Shown: in pieces, positions 18,956 through 29,200 of the stretch | Layout of the letters: every line of letters begins with the position of its first letter | Numbering within the stretch: the stretch's first letter is position 1 | Origin: an uncultured Myxococcales bacterium | GTDB taxonomy: Bacteria; Myxococcota_A; UBA9042 | DNA: 64,000 nucleotides | Direction of reading: 5' to 3' | Assembly (NCBI GenBank): GCA_903929795.1 | Contig: CAIYWC010000217.1 | Span: forward strand, 21,080-85,079 | Translations under genes and position numbers: made by a program | The notes under the pieces: model-generated | Told to the model about the DNA's origin: nothing | Databases searched by the model: none | Seen by the model: only the letters and a program-made list of their open reading frames with translations

Positions 18956-19678
18956 TCAAAGGTTCGCCTGATAGGCCGTAAAGCCATGAAAGAGAATGAA
19001 CAATTGGCCAACGTGCCAGATCGAGCGGTTGTCGAAGCCGCCGAGTTCGAACACGCCGCCGCCCAGTGGCTGCGGGATGTAGAGCGCCGATTGCCAGCCC
19101 ACACTGACGTGGAACTCTTGGGAAACAGGCACTTCCCACTCCAGCTGCAGGTCGATGCCCGGCCGCAGCATGAACATCCACGAAAAGCCCAGTGAATCCG
19201 AGTGGATGAACGCCGCCGTCAGGTCCAGCCCCGCCTCCAGCGAGAGCGGCGCCGCGCCGCTGACCAGATCGAGACCCACTTCCAAGGGCCGCCAGGTCGA
19301 GCCGTACATGCCGGTGTGGAGAAATTTCGGAGAAATAATCAGCTCTTCCGGGATGAACAGCGACGGGCGGAAGCGAAACTCCGCCATGCTCAGCGCCAGT
19401 TGGCGGTAGTTCGCGGGCACCTGGTTGATGTGCTTCTTGATGAACTCGCGGGAAAGCACCGCTTCCAGGCGGATTTTCAGGCCAAAGTGCCCGAGCTGCT
19501 CGTCGCCGATCGCGTCGCTGAACCACAGGCCCGCCGGCCCGACCGCGATGTCCACTGGCACCGACAGCGGCGCGGCAAACGCAGGCGACGCACAGGCGAT
19601 CGCGAGCGTCGCGGCGAGACGACCCACCCAGCGCTCAGTGGCGAAAAAGCGCTTGAAATTCAGCAATCGTTTGCCCAT
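18956..19678 (-). CDS. Exported hypothetical protein of GMC oxidoreductase operon
   Basis: 240 residues with a long but clear signal peptide (hydrophobic L-A-A-T-L-A-I-A-C-A-S-P-A-F-A, cleavage after A-F-A). The mature part alternates polar and aromatic/hydrophobic residues in beta-like stretches (W-S-F-M-like and L-Q-L-E-W-E-V-P-V), suggesting an outer-membrane or periplasmic beta protein; no family is recognised. The ATG overlaps the stop of the GMC oxidoreductase gene (TGATG), so translation is probably coupled and the two proteins are likely partners. Confidence 0.75.
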   Translation of the reverse strand: MGKRLLNFKRFFATERWVGRLAATLAIACASPAFAAPLSVPVDIAVGPAGLWFSDAIGDEQLGHFGLKIRLEAVLSREFIKKHINQVPANYRQLALSMAEFRFRPSLFIPEELIISPKFLHTGMYGSTWRPLEVGLDLVSGAAPLSLEAGLDLTAAFIHSDSLGFSWMFMLRPGIDLQLEWEVPVSQEFHVSVGWQSALYIPQPLGGGVFELGGFDNRSIWHVGQLFILFHGFTAYQANL

Positions 19679-21207
19679 CAGCGGCTCGCCACGAGCGCGC
19701 GGCCGACATGCAGGCCAAGCGCATAAATGCTGAGCTGCGGCGGCCCGCCAATCGACGACGGAAACAGCGAGCCGTCCGCGACCCACAGCCCGCGCATGTG
19801 GTGGTGCCGGCCCTGGCTGTCCACCGCCGCATTGGTCGCGTCGTCGCCCATCGGCACCGTGCCCATCGGGTGCACCGCGGTGAGCTGCAGCAGCCCGGGC
19901 CGCCACTGCAGTGCATCCAGCTTAGCGATTTCATTGGGAGATTCCAAAACGATGGGCGTCTCGGTCGGGATGCACACCCGCCGGGCGCCCGCGGCGAAGT
20001 GCAGCTCCGCGCAGGCGCGCAGCCCCTTGAGTAGCTCCTTTTGGTCGTCCGGATTCGGCGCGTAATCAATGCGCAGGCCCGTCTCGCCATCCGGTCGCAC
20101 CTGGCCGCGCGTCTGGTCGTGGAGCATCGCCGTCAGCACGCTGAGGTGGCTGTACCGGCCCATCCAGCGCCGGTGATCGCCGCCGTGGCCAGGCATCAGC
20201 GTCGCCGTCGCCGCGGGGTGGCCAAACGCCGGCACGATCCACAGCCGCGTCGCGCGCTTGCCGGGCGACTGGCCAGAAACATCCAGCAATTCCGTGCATT
20301 CCACCGTCTGCGGAATGCCCTGCCACGCGTTCACCGGGTCGTCAAACTCGCCGGCCGCCACGACCGCGGGATGAATCCGCAGCGACTGCCCGGTCTCGCC
20401 GCCGGGATCGGGCACGCGTGAACGCAACAGCAGCGCCGCCGTCCCGGTCGCGGAGGCGGACAGGCAGACCATCGGCGCTTTAATGCGCACGCGGCCAAAC
20501 GCCCGGCCAGTCTGGGCGTCGATCGCGCGCGCCAGCACGCCCGCGACCCGCTCGCCATCGTGCTCCACGGTGATCGCCTGGCAGCGCGTCAGGATCTGCG
20601 CGCCGGCGTGAATGGCGCGCGGCAAGGCCACTTTGGCGGCGTTGTTCTTGGCGTCAAAAGCGCAGCCGAGCGCGCAAAATCCCGAGCCGACGCAGCCGGT
20701 CCGGTTGTGCGACAGCGCCGCCCAGCGCCAGCCGAGCCGCTCGCAGGCAGTCTGAAGCAACTTATTGGAAGTATTTCGCAATTCCGCCGCAGGCTCGGTC
20801 ACCGACAACAGCGACTCCACTTCCCGGTACAGCTTGTCCCAGACTTCCAGTGGCAAGTGCGCCAGACCCCGGTCGCGGCGCCAGGCCGCCAACAGCCCGG
20901 AATCAATCCGTTTGCATAGGTTCAGGTTGTGCAGCGTCGACCCGCCGACGCCCTTGCCCTGGTGGATGTGGACCTGCCGGTCGGCCGAAGTCCGCCCGCC
21001 GCCGTCCCAATACAGCTTGGGCAGCATCTGCTCCTCGCGCTGCGTCATGTCGTCCGGGGTCAGGAGCTCGCCGGCTTCCAAGACCACGACGCGCAGGCCG
21101 GCCTCGGCGGCGACCATCGCGACCATTGCACCGCCAGCGCCGCTGCCGACGACGCAGAGGTCGACGGTCATTTCGCCTTCGGGCAGCGTGGAAGCATCGA
21201 AAATCAC
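19678..21207 (-). CDS. GMC-family FAD oxidoreductase
   Basis: 509 residues. N-terminal FAD-binding V-V-G-S-G-A-G-G-A-M (19-28) with V-L-E-A-G-E at the end of the second strand; second flavin motif H-Q-G-K-G-V-G-G-S-T-L-H-N; C-terminal H-P-M-G-T-V-P-M-G followed by L-W-V-A-D-G-S-L-F-P-S-S-I-G-G, the GMC_oxred_C hallmark. Members oxidise alcohols, sterols or sugars; the closest feel is long-chain-alcohol or cholesterol-oxidase-like, but the substrate is not fixed. Start is GTG six bases after AGGAG, 31 bp after the upstream fusion gene, whose C-terminal domain resembles the small subunit (gluconate 2-dehydrogenase subunit 3) that partners such oxidoreductases. The enzyme has no signal of its own, so it could be exported by hitchhiking on the Tat signal of that partner. 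Confidence 0.9.
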   Translation of the reverse strand: MIFDASTLPEGEMTVDLCVVGSGAGGAMVAMVAAEAGLRVVVLEAGELLTPDDMTQREEQMLPKLYWDGGGRTSADRQVHIHQGKGVGGSTLHNLNLCKRIDSGLLAAWRRDRGLAHLPLEVWDKLYREVESLLSVTEPAAELRNTSNKLLQTACERLGWRWAALSHNRTGCVGSGFCALGCAFDAKNNAAKVALPRAIHAGAQILTRCQAITVEHDGERVAGVLARAIDAQTGRAFGRVRIKAPMVCLSASATGTAALLLRSRVPDPGGETGQSLRIHPAVVAAGEFDDPVNAWQGIPQTVECTELLDVSGQSPGKRATRLWIVPAFGHPAATATLMPGHGGDHRRWMGRYSHLSVLTAMLHDQTRGQVRPDGETGLRIDYAPNPDDQKELLKGLRACAELHFAAGARRVCIPTETPIVLESPNEIAKLDALQWRPGLLQLTAVHPMGTVPMGDDATNAAVDSQGRHHHMRGLWVADGSLFPSSIGGPPQLSIYALGLHVGRALVASR

Positions 21208-21238
21208 AAGGACTCCTCAGGATTGCGGTGTGCGCGCG

Positions 21239-22909
21239 TCATTCCGTGCGCATCCCGTTCGGCAAGCGCCCCGCCGGCGCCACCAGCTGCGCGTAAGTCG
21301 GCCGGCGCGGCCGCGGCATGTCCGGCACCAGCGGCCCGGTAAAGCCGATGGAGCCCCAGGCCATCGGCAGCGCGTAATAGCCGAGCACGACCAGGTCGCG
21401 CAGGCCGCGCGCGGCGTCGCCGATCACATCGCGCCGGGGCAGCAAGTCCTTCAGGTAGGCGACGCGCGCGGCGACCGGCAGGCTGCTCATCCGATGGATC
21501 TGGCCGACCAGCGGCGTCGAGCCCTGTTCGATCAGCCAAATCAGCGCGTGGATGTCGCTGCGCATCCGCGGCGGCAGCGCGGCGACATAGCGATCAAGCG
21601 GCACCGCGATCGCCGTCAGTTCCGTCGGCAGCGGCGCACTCGCCAGCACCGCCTCCGCCGCGGCGCCGAGGATGTGCGCTTCGGCTGCGGTGAACTCGCG
21701 GCCATGCCAGCGCGGCAGACTCGGATAGCCAGACATCCGCACAAGCGCGGTCGCGCCGGCCAGCGTCGCCGCGCCGCCGACCAGGAACCACCGCCGGCTG
21801 CGTTTCACAGCGCGATGCGCGCCCGTCAGGCCCTCCACGTTTTGCAGCCGCGCGATCAGTGCCGGCGGCAGGCGCGCCCGCCAGCCATCGGCGACCTGCA
21901 TCGGCTCGGGGCGTCGCACGGTGTTCCAGAACAGCCAGGCGTCGATCGGCCGGTTTTCGCGCCGCGCGATCTCCGCGTCGACGAGCAGCGCGGCCATCGC
22001 CTTGCCGGTGTAGATCGGCTCCAGGCCAATGCCCTGGCGCTTGAGCACGCCGACCGCATCCAGCGACGACCCCGACGCTCGGCCATAGCCCGGACCCACC
22101 TGCGAGTAGTTGATGACCACCGCGTTGGGCTCCACGTCGGCCAGCTCCGGCAGTCCGACTTGGCGCAAATACTCCGAAAGTCCATGGACTTGCCGGCGCA
22201 GGCGCGTCCGCGTTGCCAGCGCGCGCTCAACCGCCGCGACGGCGTGAACGACCGTCCGCAGCCCGCCGATCGCCAGACCCACCGCCAGACCGACCGCCGT
22301 CCCGCCCGAGCCGAGCGAGACGTAAACGCGCTGCGGCTCCGGCAGCTCGCCGCGGTGCACCTGTCCCGCGAGCTCCAGCCCCGCGCGCACCAGCCCGAGC
22401 ATCGCCACCGGCGTCGTCCCGCCCGGCGGAATCACCGGCACGCCGGCCATGTGCAGCGCCGTCAGCACGCCAGGCCGCCGCAGCGCCAGCGCGACCCGCG
22501 AGCTGTGGTAAATCAGGGACGTCGGCCCGCTCGCCGTGTACGCCAGGTTGTCCAGCACGCCCGCCGACAGCGGTTCCCAGAACAGGTGCGCTTCCAACTG
22601 GCGGCCCAACCGCTCGGCCGCGGCGGTACAGGCGACCAGATGGCCGGAGCCAATCGCGCCCACGGAGATCCACTTCGGCGCGTCGCGCCACGGCGGCGAG
22701 GCGAGCAAGAAATCGAGCTTGCGCGTCTTGGTCCCGCCCGATCCCGGCTGCGTCAGGTCGTCGCGCTTGCAGCCGAGCCAGCCCAGGCCCAGCTCCGCGG
22801 CGAGTTCCGGCATCGCCTGGATCGGCGTTGGATCGGCCGCCCAGCCCAGCCGCGGCAAGCGGTCCAGGATGTCCAGAGGCGGGACGGTGCGTTGCGCAGG
22901 CGCGGTCAA
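21239..22909 (-). CDS. PLP D-cysteine desulfhydrase-like enzyme fused to Tat/Gluconate_2-dh3
   Basis: 556 residues from a TTG six bases after GGAG; a GTG at 23002 would add 31 residues. Residues about 10-355 are a complete ACC-deaminase/D-cysteine-desulfhydrase domain: C-K-R-D-D-L, PLP lysine K61 in G-G-T-K-T-R-K-L, and phosphate loop L-G-S-G-G-T-A-V-G-L. From about 368 the same frame continues into K-R-S-R-R-W-F-L-V-G-G-A-A-T-L-A, a textbook twin-arginine signal. It then runs into a roughly 150-residue helical domain resembling gluconate 2-dehydrogenase subunit 3. An in-frame GTG at 21806-21808 immediately precedes K-R-S-R-R, so the second half could also be made separately, although no ribosome site has the right spacing. 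GMC oxidoreductase follows at 31 bp. The two domains belong in different compartments, which makes the fusion odd. Confidence 0.82.
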   Translation of the reverse strand: MTAPAQRTVPPLDILDRLPRLGWAADPTPIQAMPELAAELGLGWLGCKRDDLTQPGSGGTKTRKLDFLLASPPWRDAPKWISVGAIGSGHLVACTAAAERLGRQLEAHLFWEPLSAGVLDNLAYTASGPTSLIYHSSRVALALRRPGVLTALHMAGVPVIPPGGTTPVAMLGLVRAGLELAGQVHRGELPEPQRVYVSLGSGGTAVGLAVGLAIGGLRTVVHAVAAVERALATRTRLRRQVHGLSEYLRQVGLPELADVEPNAVVINYSQVGPGYGRASGSSLDAVGVLKRQGIGLEPIYTGKAMAALLVDAEIARRENRPIDAWLFWNTVRRPEPMQVADGWRARLPPALIARLQNVEGLTGAHRAVKRSRRWFLVGGAATLAGATALVRMSGYPSLPRWHGREFTAAEAHILGAAAEAVLASAPLPTELTAIAVPLDRYVAALPPRMRSDIHALIWLIEQGSTPLVGQIHRMSSLPVAARVAYLKDLLPRRDVIGDAARGLRDLVVLGYYALPMAWGSIGFTGPLVPDMPRPRRPTYAQLVAPAGRLPNGMRTE

Positions 22910-23292
22910 GCCGGACTCCAGGTGCGGCGCCACGGGCCGCGAGCTCTTGGTTCTTGTTCTACCCGTGCAAGAATTTCGCGAAGTGAATTCGCGGAGTTTC
23001 ACGCGTCCACCTGGCCGCAGCCGCGGCCAACCAGCGCAGCGAACCCTCGGTTCGCCACGCTAGCATGCCGCCGGAATGCGCTGGCGCAAAGCCCCAACTG
23101 CGGCCCGGCCCGTTGCGTCGCACCGATTCACACCTTCACACACTGGTAATAGCGCGAAATGAGTAGAATAATTCATGCGGCACGCCCGGGGCGATGCGGG
23201 GCGCGCGAATGGCGATTGCAGACCCCGCGCGGTGAATGCTACAGAGAAGATGCGGGAGTCCGCTTGGCGTCTGGGACGGGGGGATCACAGTC
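22910..23292. other. Divergent regulatory gap between the PLP fusion and MopE gene
   Basis: About 380 bp without a supported gene. It includes the possible 31-codon upstream extension of the PLP fusion gene (to 23002) and an AT-richer patch around 23160-23175 (TAGAATAATT) unusual in this GC-rich DNA, where a promoter for the right-hand gene would be expected. I could not find a convincing -35 at proper spacing. Confidence 0.3.
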
Positions 23293-26200
23293 ATGGGCGA
23301 TCAGTGTCGGCGTTTCGCAAAAATAGGGCGTGATTTCAGCAAGCTGAGTGTGGCTGGCGGGTCGCTGGCACTCGTGCTGCTCGGGGGCTGTGGTCAGGCG
23401 GCAGGTGCGGGCGGGGCAGACGCCGCCGCCGTGTCGGACGTGGTTCAGCCGACCGGTGATGTGGACAAGGCGGATGCCGCGCCGATCGACGCCGTCAAGG
23501 ACACCGCGGTTCCGGATGTCGCGCCGGCGGAAGTCGTCGACGATGCGGTCACGGATGTGCTGGACGCGACGGGTATGGACCTGATCGACGCCGTGAGCGA
23601 CGGGACTGACCTGCAGGATGCCGCGACCGACGTGGTGACCGACGTGGCGGCCGACAGCGCGACGGACGCGGTCGATGTGGCGCCGGATGTCCCCGCAACC
23701 GCGTGTGAATTGCCCAGCGGCGCAACGGCGGGAGCGGCCGGTGCGACGTGCGTGTCCGACGGCGACTGCACTTCCGGTGTGTGCGCGAGCGCGCCCGAAG
23801 GCATGCGTTGCGCGCCGGCGTGCGCGAACAACTGCTGTCCCACCGGCTGGAGCTGTGACAAGTCCGGCGTCGCGCCGATCTGCCGCCCGAAGTGGACCGC
23901 GCTCTGCACGCCGTGCATCACCGACGACGAGTGCGACGCCTTGACTTCCGGCAGCCTGTGCATCAAGCACGGCTCGGAAGGCTTCTTCTGCGCCACTCCG
24001 TGCGCCAAGACCGCCGACTGCCCGATCGACTACAAGTGCTCATTCAGCTACGGCGTCAACACCGAGGCGCTGGTCTGCGTCACGCCCGGCGCCTGTGACT
24101 GCAACGCCGCGGCGATCGCGGCGGGCGCCAAGACCACGTGTTCCAACAGCAATTCCGCGGGTTTGTGCAAAGGCCAACGCGTCTGCACGGCGACGGGCTT
24201 GCAGCTGTGCGACGCGCTCATCCCCGCGCCGGAGACATGCAACGGCATCGACGACGACTGCAACGGCAAGACCGACGAAGGCATGCCGGACCTGGACGGC
24301 GACGGCATTCCCGACTGCGACGACCCGGACATCGACGGCGACGGCGTGCCCAACGCGCTGGACTGCGCGCCCTACGACGCGCAGGTCTTTCCCGGCAACA
24401 GCGAGAAGTGCAACGGCGCGGATGACAACTGCAACGGCAAGACCGACGAGGGCTTTCCCGACCTGGACGGCGACGGCATCGCCGACTGCGTGGACGCCGA
24501 CATGGACGGCGACGGCGTGCCCAACTTGCAGGACTGCTCGCCGACCGACGGCAGCGTCTTCCAGAGCAACACGGAAAAGTGCAATGGCAAGGACGACAAC
24601 TGCAACGGCAAGACCGACGAGGGCTTTCCCGACACGGACATGGACGGCATCGCCGACTGCGTGGACCCGGACATCGACGGCGACGGCGTGCCCAACGCGT
24701 TGGACTGCTCGCCGACCGACGCGACGGTCTTCCCCGGCCAAACCGAGACCTGCAACGGCAAGGATGACAACTGCGACGGCAAGACGGACGAAGGTTTTCC
24801 CGACACGGACAAGGACGGACTCGCGGACTGCGTGGACCCGGACATCGACGGCGACGGCGTGCCCAACGCGCTGGACTGTGCACCGACCAACGGGGCGATC
24901 TACCCGGGCGCGCAGGAAGTCTGCAACGGCGTGGACGACAACTGCGACGGCTTGACCGACCCGAACTGCGATCAGGACAGCGATGGCTACTGCAACGCCG
25001 CGCTGCCATGCGACCCCACCTCGGTCGCGTGCCCGCACGGGTGCGGCGACTGCGATGACCTGCACGCGAGCGTCCATCCCGGCGCCGCGGAGATCTGCGA
25101 CGGCCTGGACAACAACTGCGACGGCATCACCGACCCCGGCTGCGACAGCGACGGCGATGGCTTTTGCGTCGGCACCGCCGCGGTCAGCGCCTCGTGCCCC
25201 AACGGCGGCGGCGACTGCAACGACAGCGACCCGCTGACCAACCCGAAAGGCACGGAAATCTGCGACAATAAGGACCAAAACTGCAACGGCGTGACCGATG
25301 AAGGCTGCGACGCCGACAAGGACGGCTACTGCACGGCGGTCGTCCCGGCGGGCGCCACCTTTCTCGCGTGCCCCAGCGGCGGCGGCGACTGCAACGACAC
25401 CAACAAAGCCATCAACCCCGCGGCGATCGACACCTGCAACGGCGTGGATGACAACTGCGACGGCGTCACCGACCCGGGCTGCGATCTGGACGGCGACGGC
25501 TATTGCGTCGGCAACGTGCCGTTCAGCCCCGGCTGTGTCAACGGCGGCGGCGACTGCGACGACAGCAACGCCAGCATTCACCCGGGCGCCGCGGAAATCT
25601 GCGATGACATCGACAACAACTGCATCAACGGCGTGGACGACGGCTGCGATGTCGACGGCGACGGCTGGTGCGCGTTGGGCGCGCTGATCAGCGGCACACC
25701 CAAGGTGTGCAGCCACGGCTTGGGCGACTGCAACGACAAGAACAAATCCGTCTATCCCGGCGCCCCGGACCTGTGTGACGGCCTGGACAACGGCTGCAAC
25801 GGCAAAGTCGACGTGAACTGCGATCAGGACGGCGACGGCTGGTGCGACGTGAACCGCGTGACGATCGGCGCGCCGTACGCGTGCCTCTACGGCGGCGGTG
25901 ACTGCGACGACAACAATTTTGCCATTCATCCACAGCATCCGGACGATTGCGATCTGCTGGACAACGACTGCGACGGCATCACCGACCCAGGCTGCGACGT
26001 GGATGGCGATGGGTATTGCGCGGCGAATCGCGTGCTGATCATCGGCTCCGGTGCATGCCCGAACGGCGGCGGCGACTGCGACGACCTCCACGCGAGCGTC
26101 CACCCGGGCGCGACGGAAATCTGCGACGACCTGGACAACAACTGCGACAAGGCCACTGATCTCGGCTGCGACGACGACGGCGACGGCTGGTGTGACGCGA

Positions 26201-29200
26201 ACATGACCACCGTTGGCACGCCCAAGATTTGCCCGCACGGCGGCGGCGACTGCAACGACCTGAACACCGCCGTCTATCCCACCCACGTCGAGATCTGCGA
26301 CGGTTTTGACAACAATTGCGACGGCTTGACAGACACCGGCTGCGACGATGACGGCGACGGGTTCTGCGACATCAACATGGTCACGATCGGCGCGCCTGCG
26401 GTCTGTCCCAATGGCGGCGGCGACTGCAATGACCTGGACGCGACCATCAAGCCCGGCTCGGTCGAGGTGTGCGACGGCAAGGACAACAACTGCATCAACG
26501 GCACCGACGAGGGCTGCAATGACGACGGCGACGCGTATTGCGACGCCAACATGACGACGATGGGCAAGCCGCAGATCTGCCCCAGCGGCGGCGGCGACTG
26601 CGATGACACCAACCCGCAGATCAACCCAGGCGCCAAGGAAATTTGCGACGACCTGGACAACAACTGCATCAACGGCACGGACGAAAAGTGTGACAAGGAC
26701 GGCGACAAGTACTGCGACGGCCTGATGATCACGATCGGCTTTCCCAAGATCTGCCCGTACGGCGGCGGCGACTGCAATGACAACGACCCGACGGTGACGA
26801 CCAGCGCAAACGGCAGCTGCTTTGAGATCTGCGACGGCAAGGACAACAACAACGACGGCGTCACCGACGAGGGCTGCGACAAGGACAAGGACGGCTACTG
26901 CGACGCGGCGATGACCACGGTTGGCACGCCGCCCGTCTGCCCGCACGGCGGCGGCGACTGCCTGGACTCCGCGACGATCGCCTACAGCGCGTCGGTCAAC
27001 CCCGGCATGACGGAGAACTGTGCCACTCCGTATGACGACAACTGCGACGGCCTGACCGACAGCGACGGCGCGCTCGGCTGCACCAAGTACTACTACGACA
27101 TCGACGGCGACGGCTACGGTGGCGCGAGCGTGTGCTACTGCAACTCACCGAATTCCAAGCAGGGTTACGGATCAGCCGGCGTCGACAACACCAAGGCGCA
27201 GGCGTTGGCGGTCATCGGCTCGGACACCAGCGGCGTGGCCTTCGACATCGAGTGCCCGACCGGCTACATCGCGTTCGGCGTCACCGGCCAGTACGACCCC
27301 AGCCCGGTCTACATGGTCGCGTTCACGCTCCTGTGCAGAAAGCTCAATGCAGACGGCACGCTCGGCGTCACGGGCGACTCGCCTGCGGTCATCGCCAGCA
27401 CCGGCCCCACTTTTGGCGGCAGCTGCCCCAACGGCGAACTCCTGACCACGCTTTGGGGTGATTCCAACGGCGCCGACGCGTCGCACCAGTCGCTGTCGCG
27501 GCTCGGCGGCCACTGTTCGACCATCTCACGGATCGCCAATCAGTACACCGGCTGGGACGACATGCTGCCCAACTCGCCGCTCCTGTTCGACGGCGGCGGC
27601 TCCAGTCTGGCCGAGCACGTCTGCCCGGTCGGCTCGGTCGTCACCGGCGCGTTTGGCCACTATTCCACGTGGGTCGGCGATTTTGGCTACAAATGCTCGC
27701 CCGTCTCGATGTCCACCACGTTCCAGGTCTTTGTGTCGATCGGCGGCGACTGCAACGACTACGACGCCTCGGTCAGCCCGAAGGGCACGGAATCCTGCGA
27801 CAATCAGGACAACAACTGCAACGGCGTCACGGACGAGGGCTGCGACGGCGACAAGGACGGCTACTGCACGATGACCAAGACCGTCATCGGCACGCCGACC
27901 GTTTGCCCCAAGGGCGGCGGCGACTGCGATGACGCCAACGCGGCGGTCCACCCCGGCGTCGTGGACATCTGCGACGGGATCGACAACGACTGTAACGGCA
28001 CTGTGGACCCCGGCTGCGACAAGGACGCGGACGGCTACTGCGACGCGTCGCAGGTCACCGTCGGCAAGCCGAGCACGTGCCCGGGCGGCGGCGGCGACTG
28101 CAACGACTCGAACGCGACGGTCCACCCCGGTGCCGCAGAGGCGTGCGACGACATCGACCAGAACTGCGACGGCAAGACCGACGAGGGCTGCGACGACGAC
28201 TTGGACGGCTATTGCGACTCCGCCTACACCGTCGTCGGCACGCCGAAGTCCTGCAACAAGGGCAAGGGCGATTGCGTCGACACGAACGCGGCCATCAACC
28301 CGGGCGTCACGGAGATCTGCAACAATATCGATGACAACTGCAACGGCAAGATCGACGAGACCTGCGATGACGACGGCGACGGATGGTGCCGCCTCGGCGC
28401 GACCTACGTGGGCACGGTGACGCTGTGCACCAAGGGCAAGACCGACTGCAACGACAGCAACGCCAACGTCTACCCCGGCGCGCCTGAGCGCTGCGATGGC
28501 CTGGACAACAGCTGCAGCGGCAAGACCGACGTGGGCTGCGACGACGACAAGGACGGCTACTGCGACTCCAGCATGCCGTACGACAACCCGTCGAGCTGCG
28601 TCCACGGCGGCGGCGACTGCGCAGACGCGGTTGGCACGACCAATGGCGTCAACGACGCGAACATCAACCCCGGCGCTGTGGATATCTGCGGCAACGGCGT
28701 CGACGACGACTGCAGCGGTCCCGGCACGATGACCGGCGCGTCCAAGGCCGCCGGCACCGCGTTGACCACCAGCAACCAGTACGACGCGACGCACTGGCTC
28801 GCCTTCTCGTTCTCGCCGACGATGAGCGGCACGCTGGCTTCCGTCAACGGCCTCAAGCTCCTGCGCTGGAACAGCAAAGCGCCCAGCACGACGTTGCGCA
28901 TCTACAACGGCCTGCCAGGCGCGGGCGGCACATCGCTCGGCTCAGCCAGCCAGTCGGTCACCGACCAGTACAGCTGGGGGACGTACAACTTTTCCTACGG
29001 CGGCATCGCGGTCACCAAGGGCGTGACCTACTACGGCGTCCTGTTCGCCAGCGACACGAACTCCGGCTTCCTGTGGACCAACAACGACGGCAGCGGCGCA
29101 TGGGCGAGCAGCAACTCGGGCTCGACGTGGTCCAGCTCCGGCACGTACCCCTTTAGCGCCATCGTCACGGTCAGCGGCATCGACGGACCGGTCTGCAAGT

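Noticed and set aside
24040..26946. 968-codon minus-strand open frame
   Set aside because: Mirror image of the repetitive MopE gene: low-complexity Val/Ala/Arg composition, no domains, no ribosome site. GC-rich codon bias of the real gene keeps the antisense frame open.
2000..29000. Regularly spaced DNA repeats as a CRISPR array
   Set aside because: They are coding repeats of the MopE and TSP3 proteins, in frame throughout, without unique equal-length spacers; no cas genes in the window.
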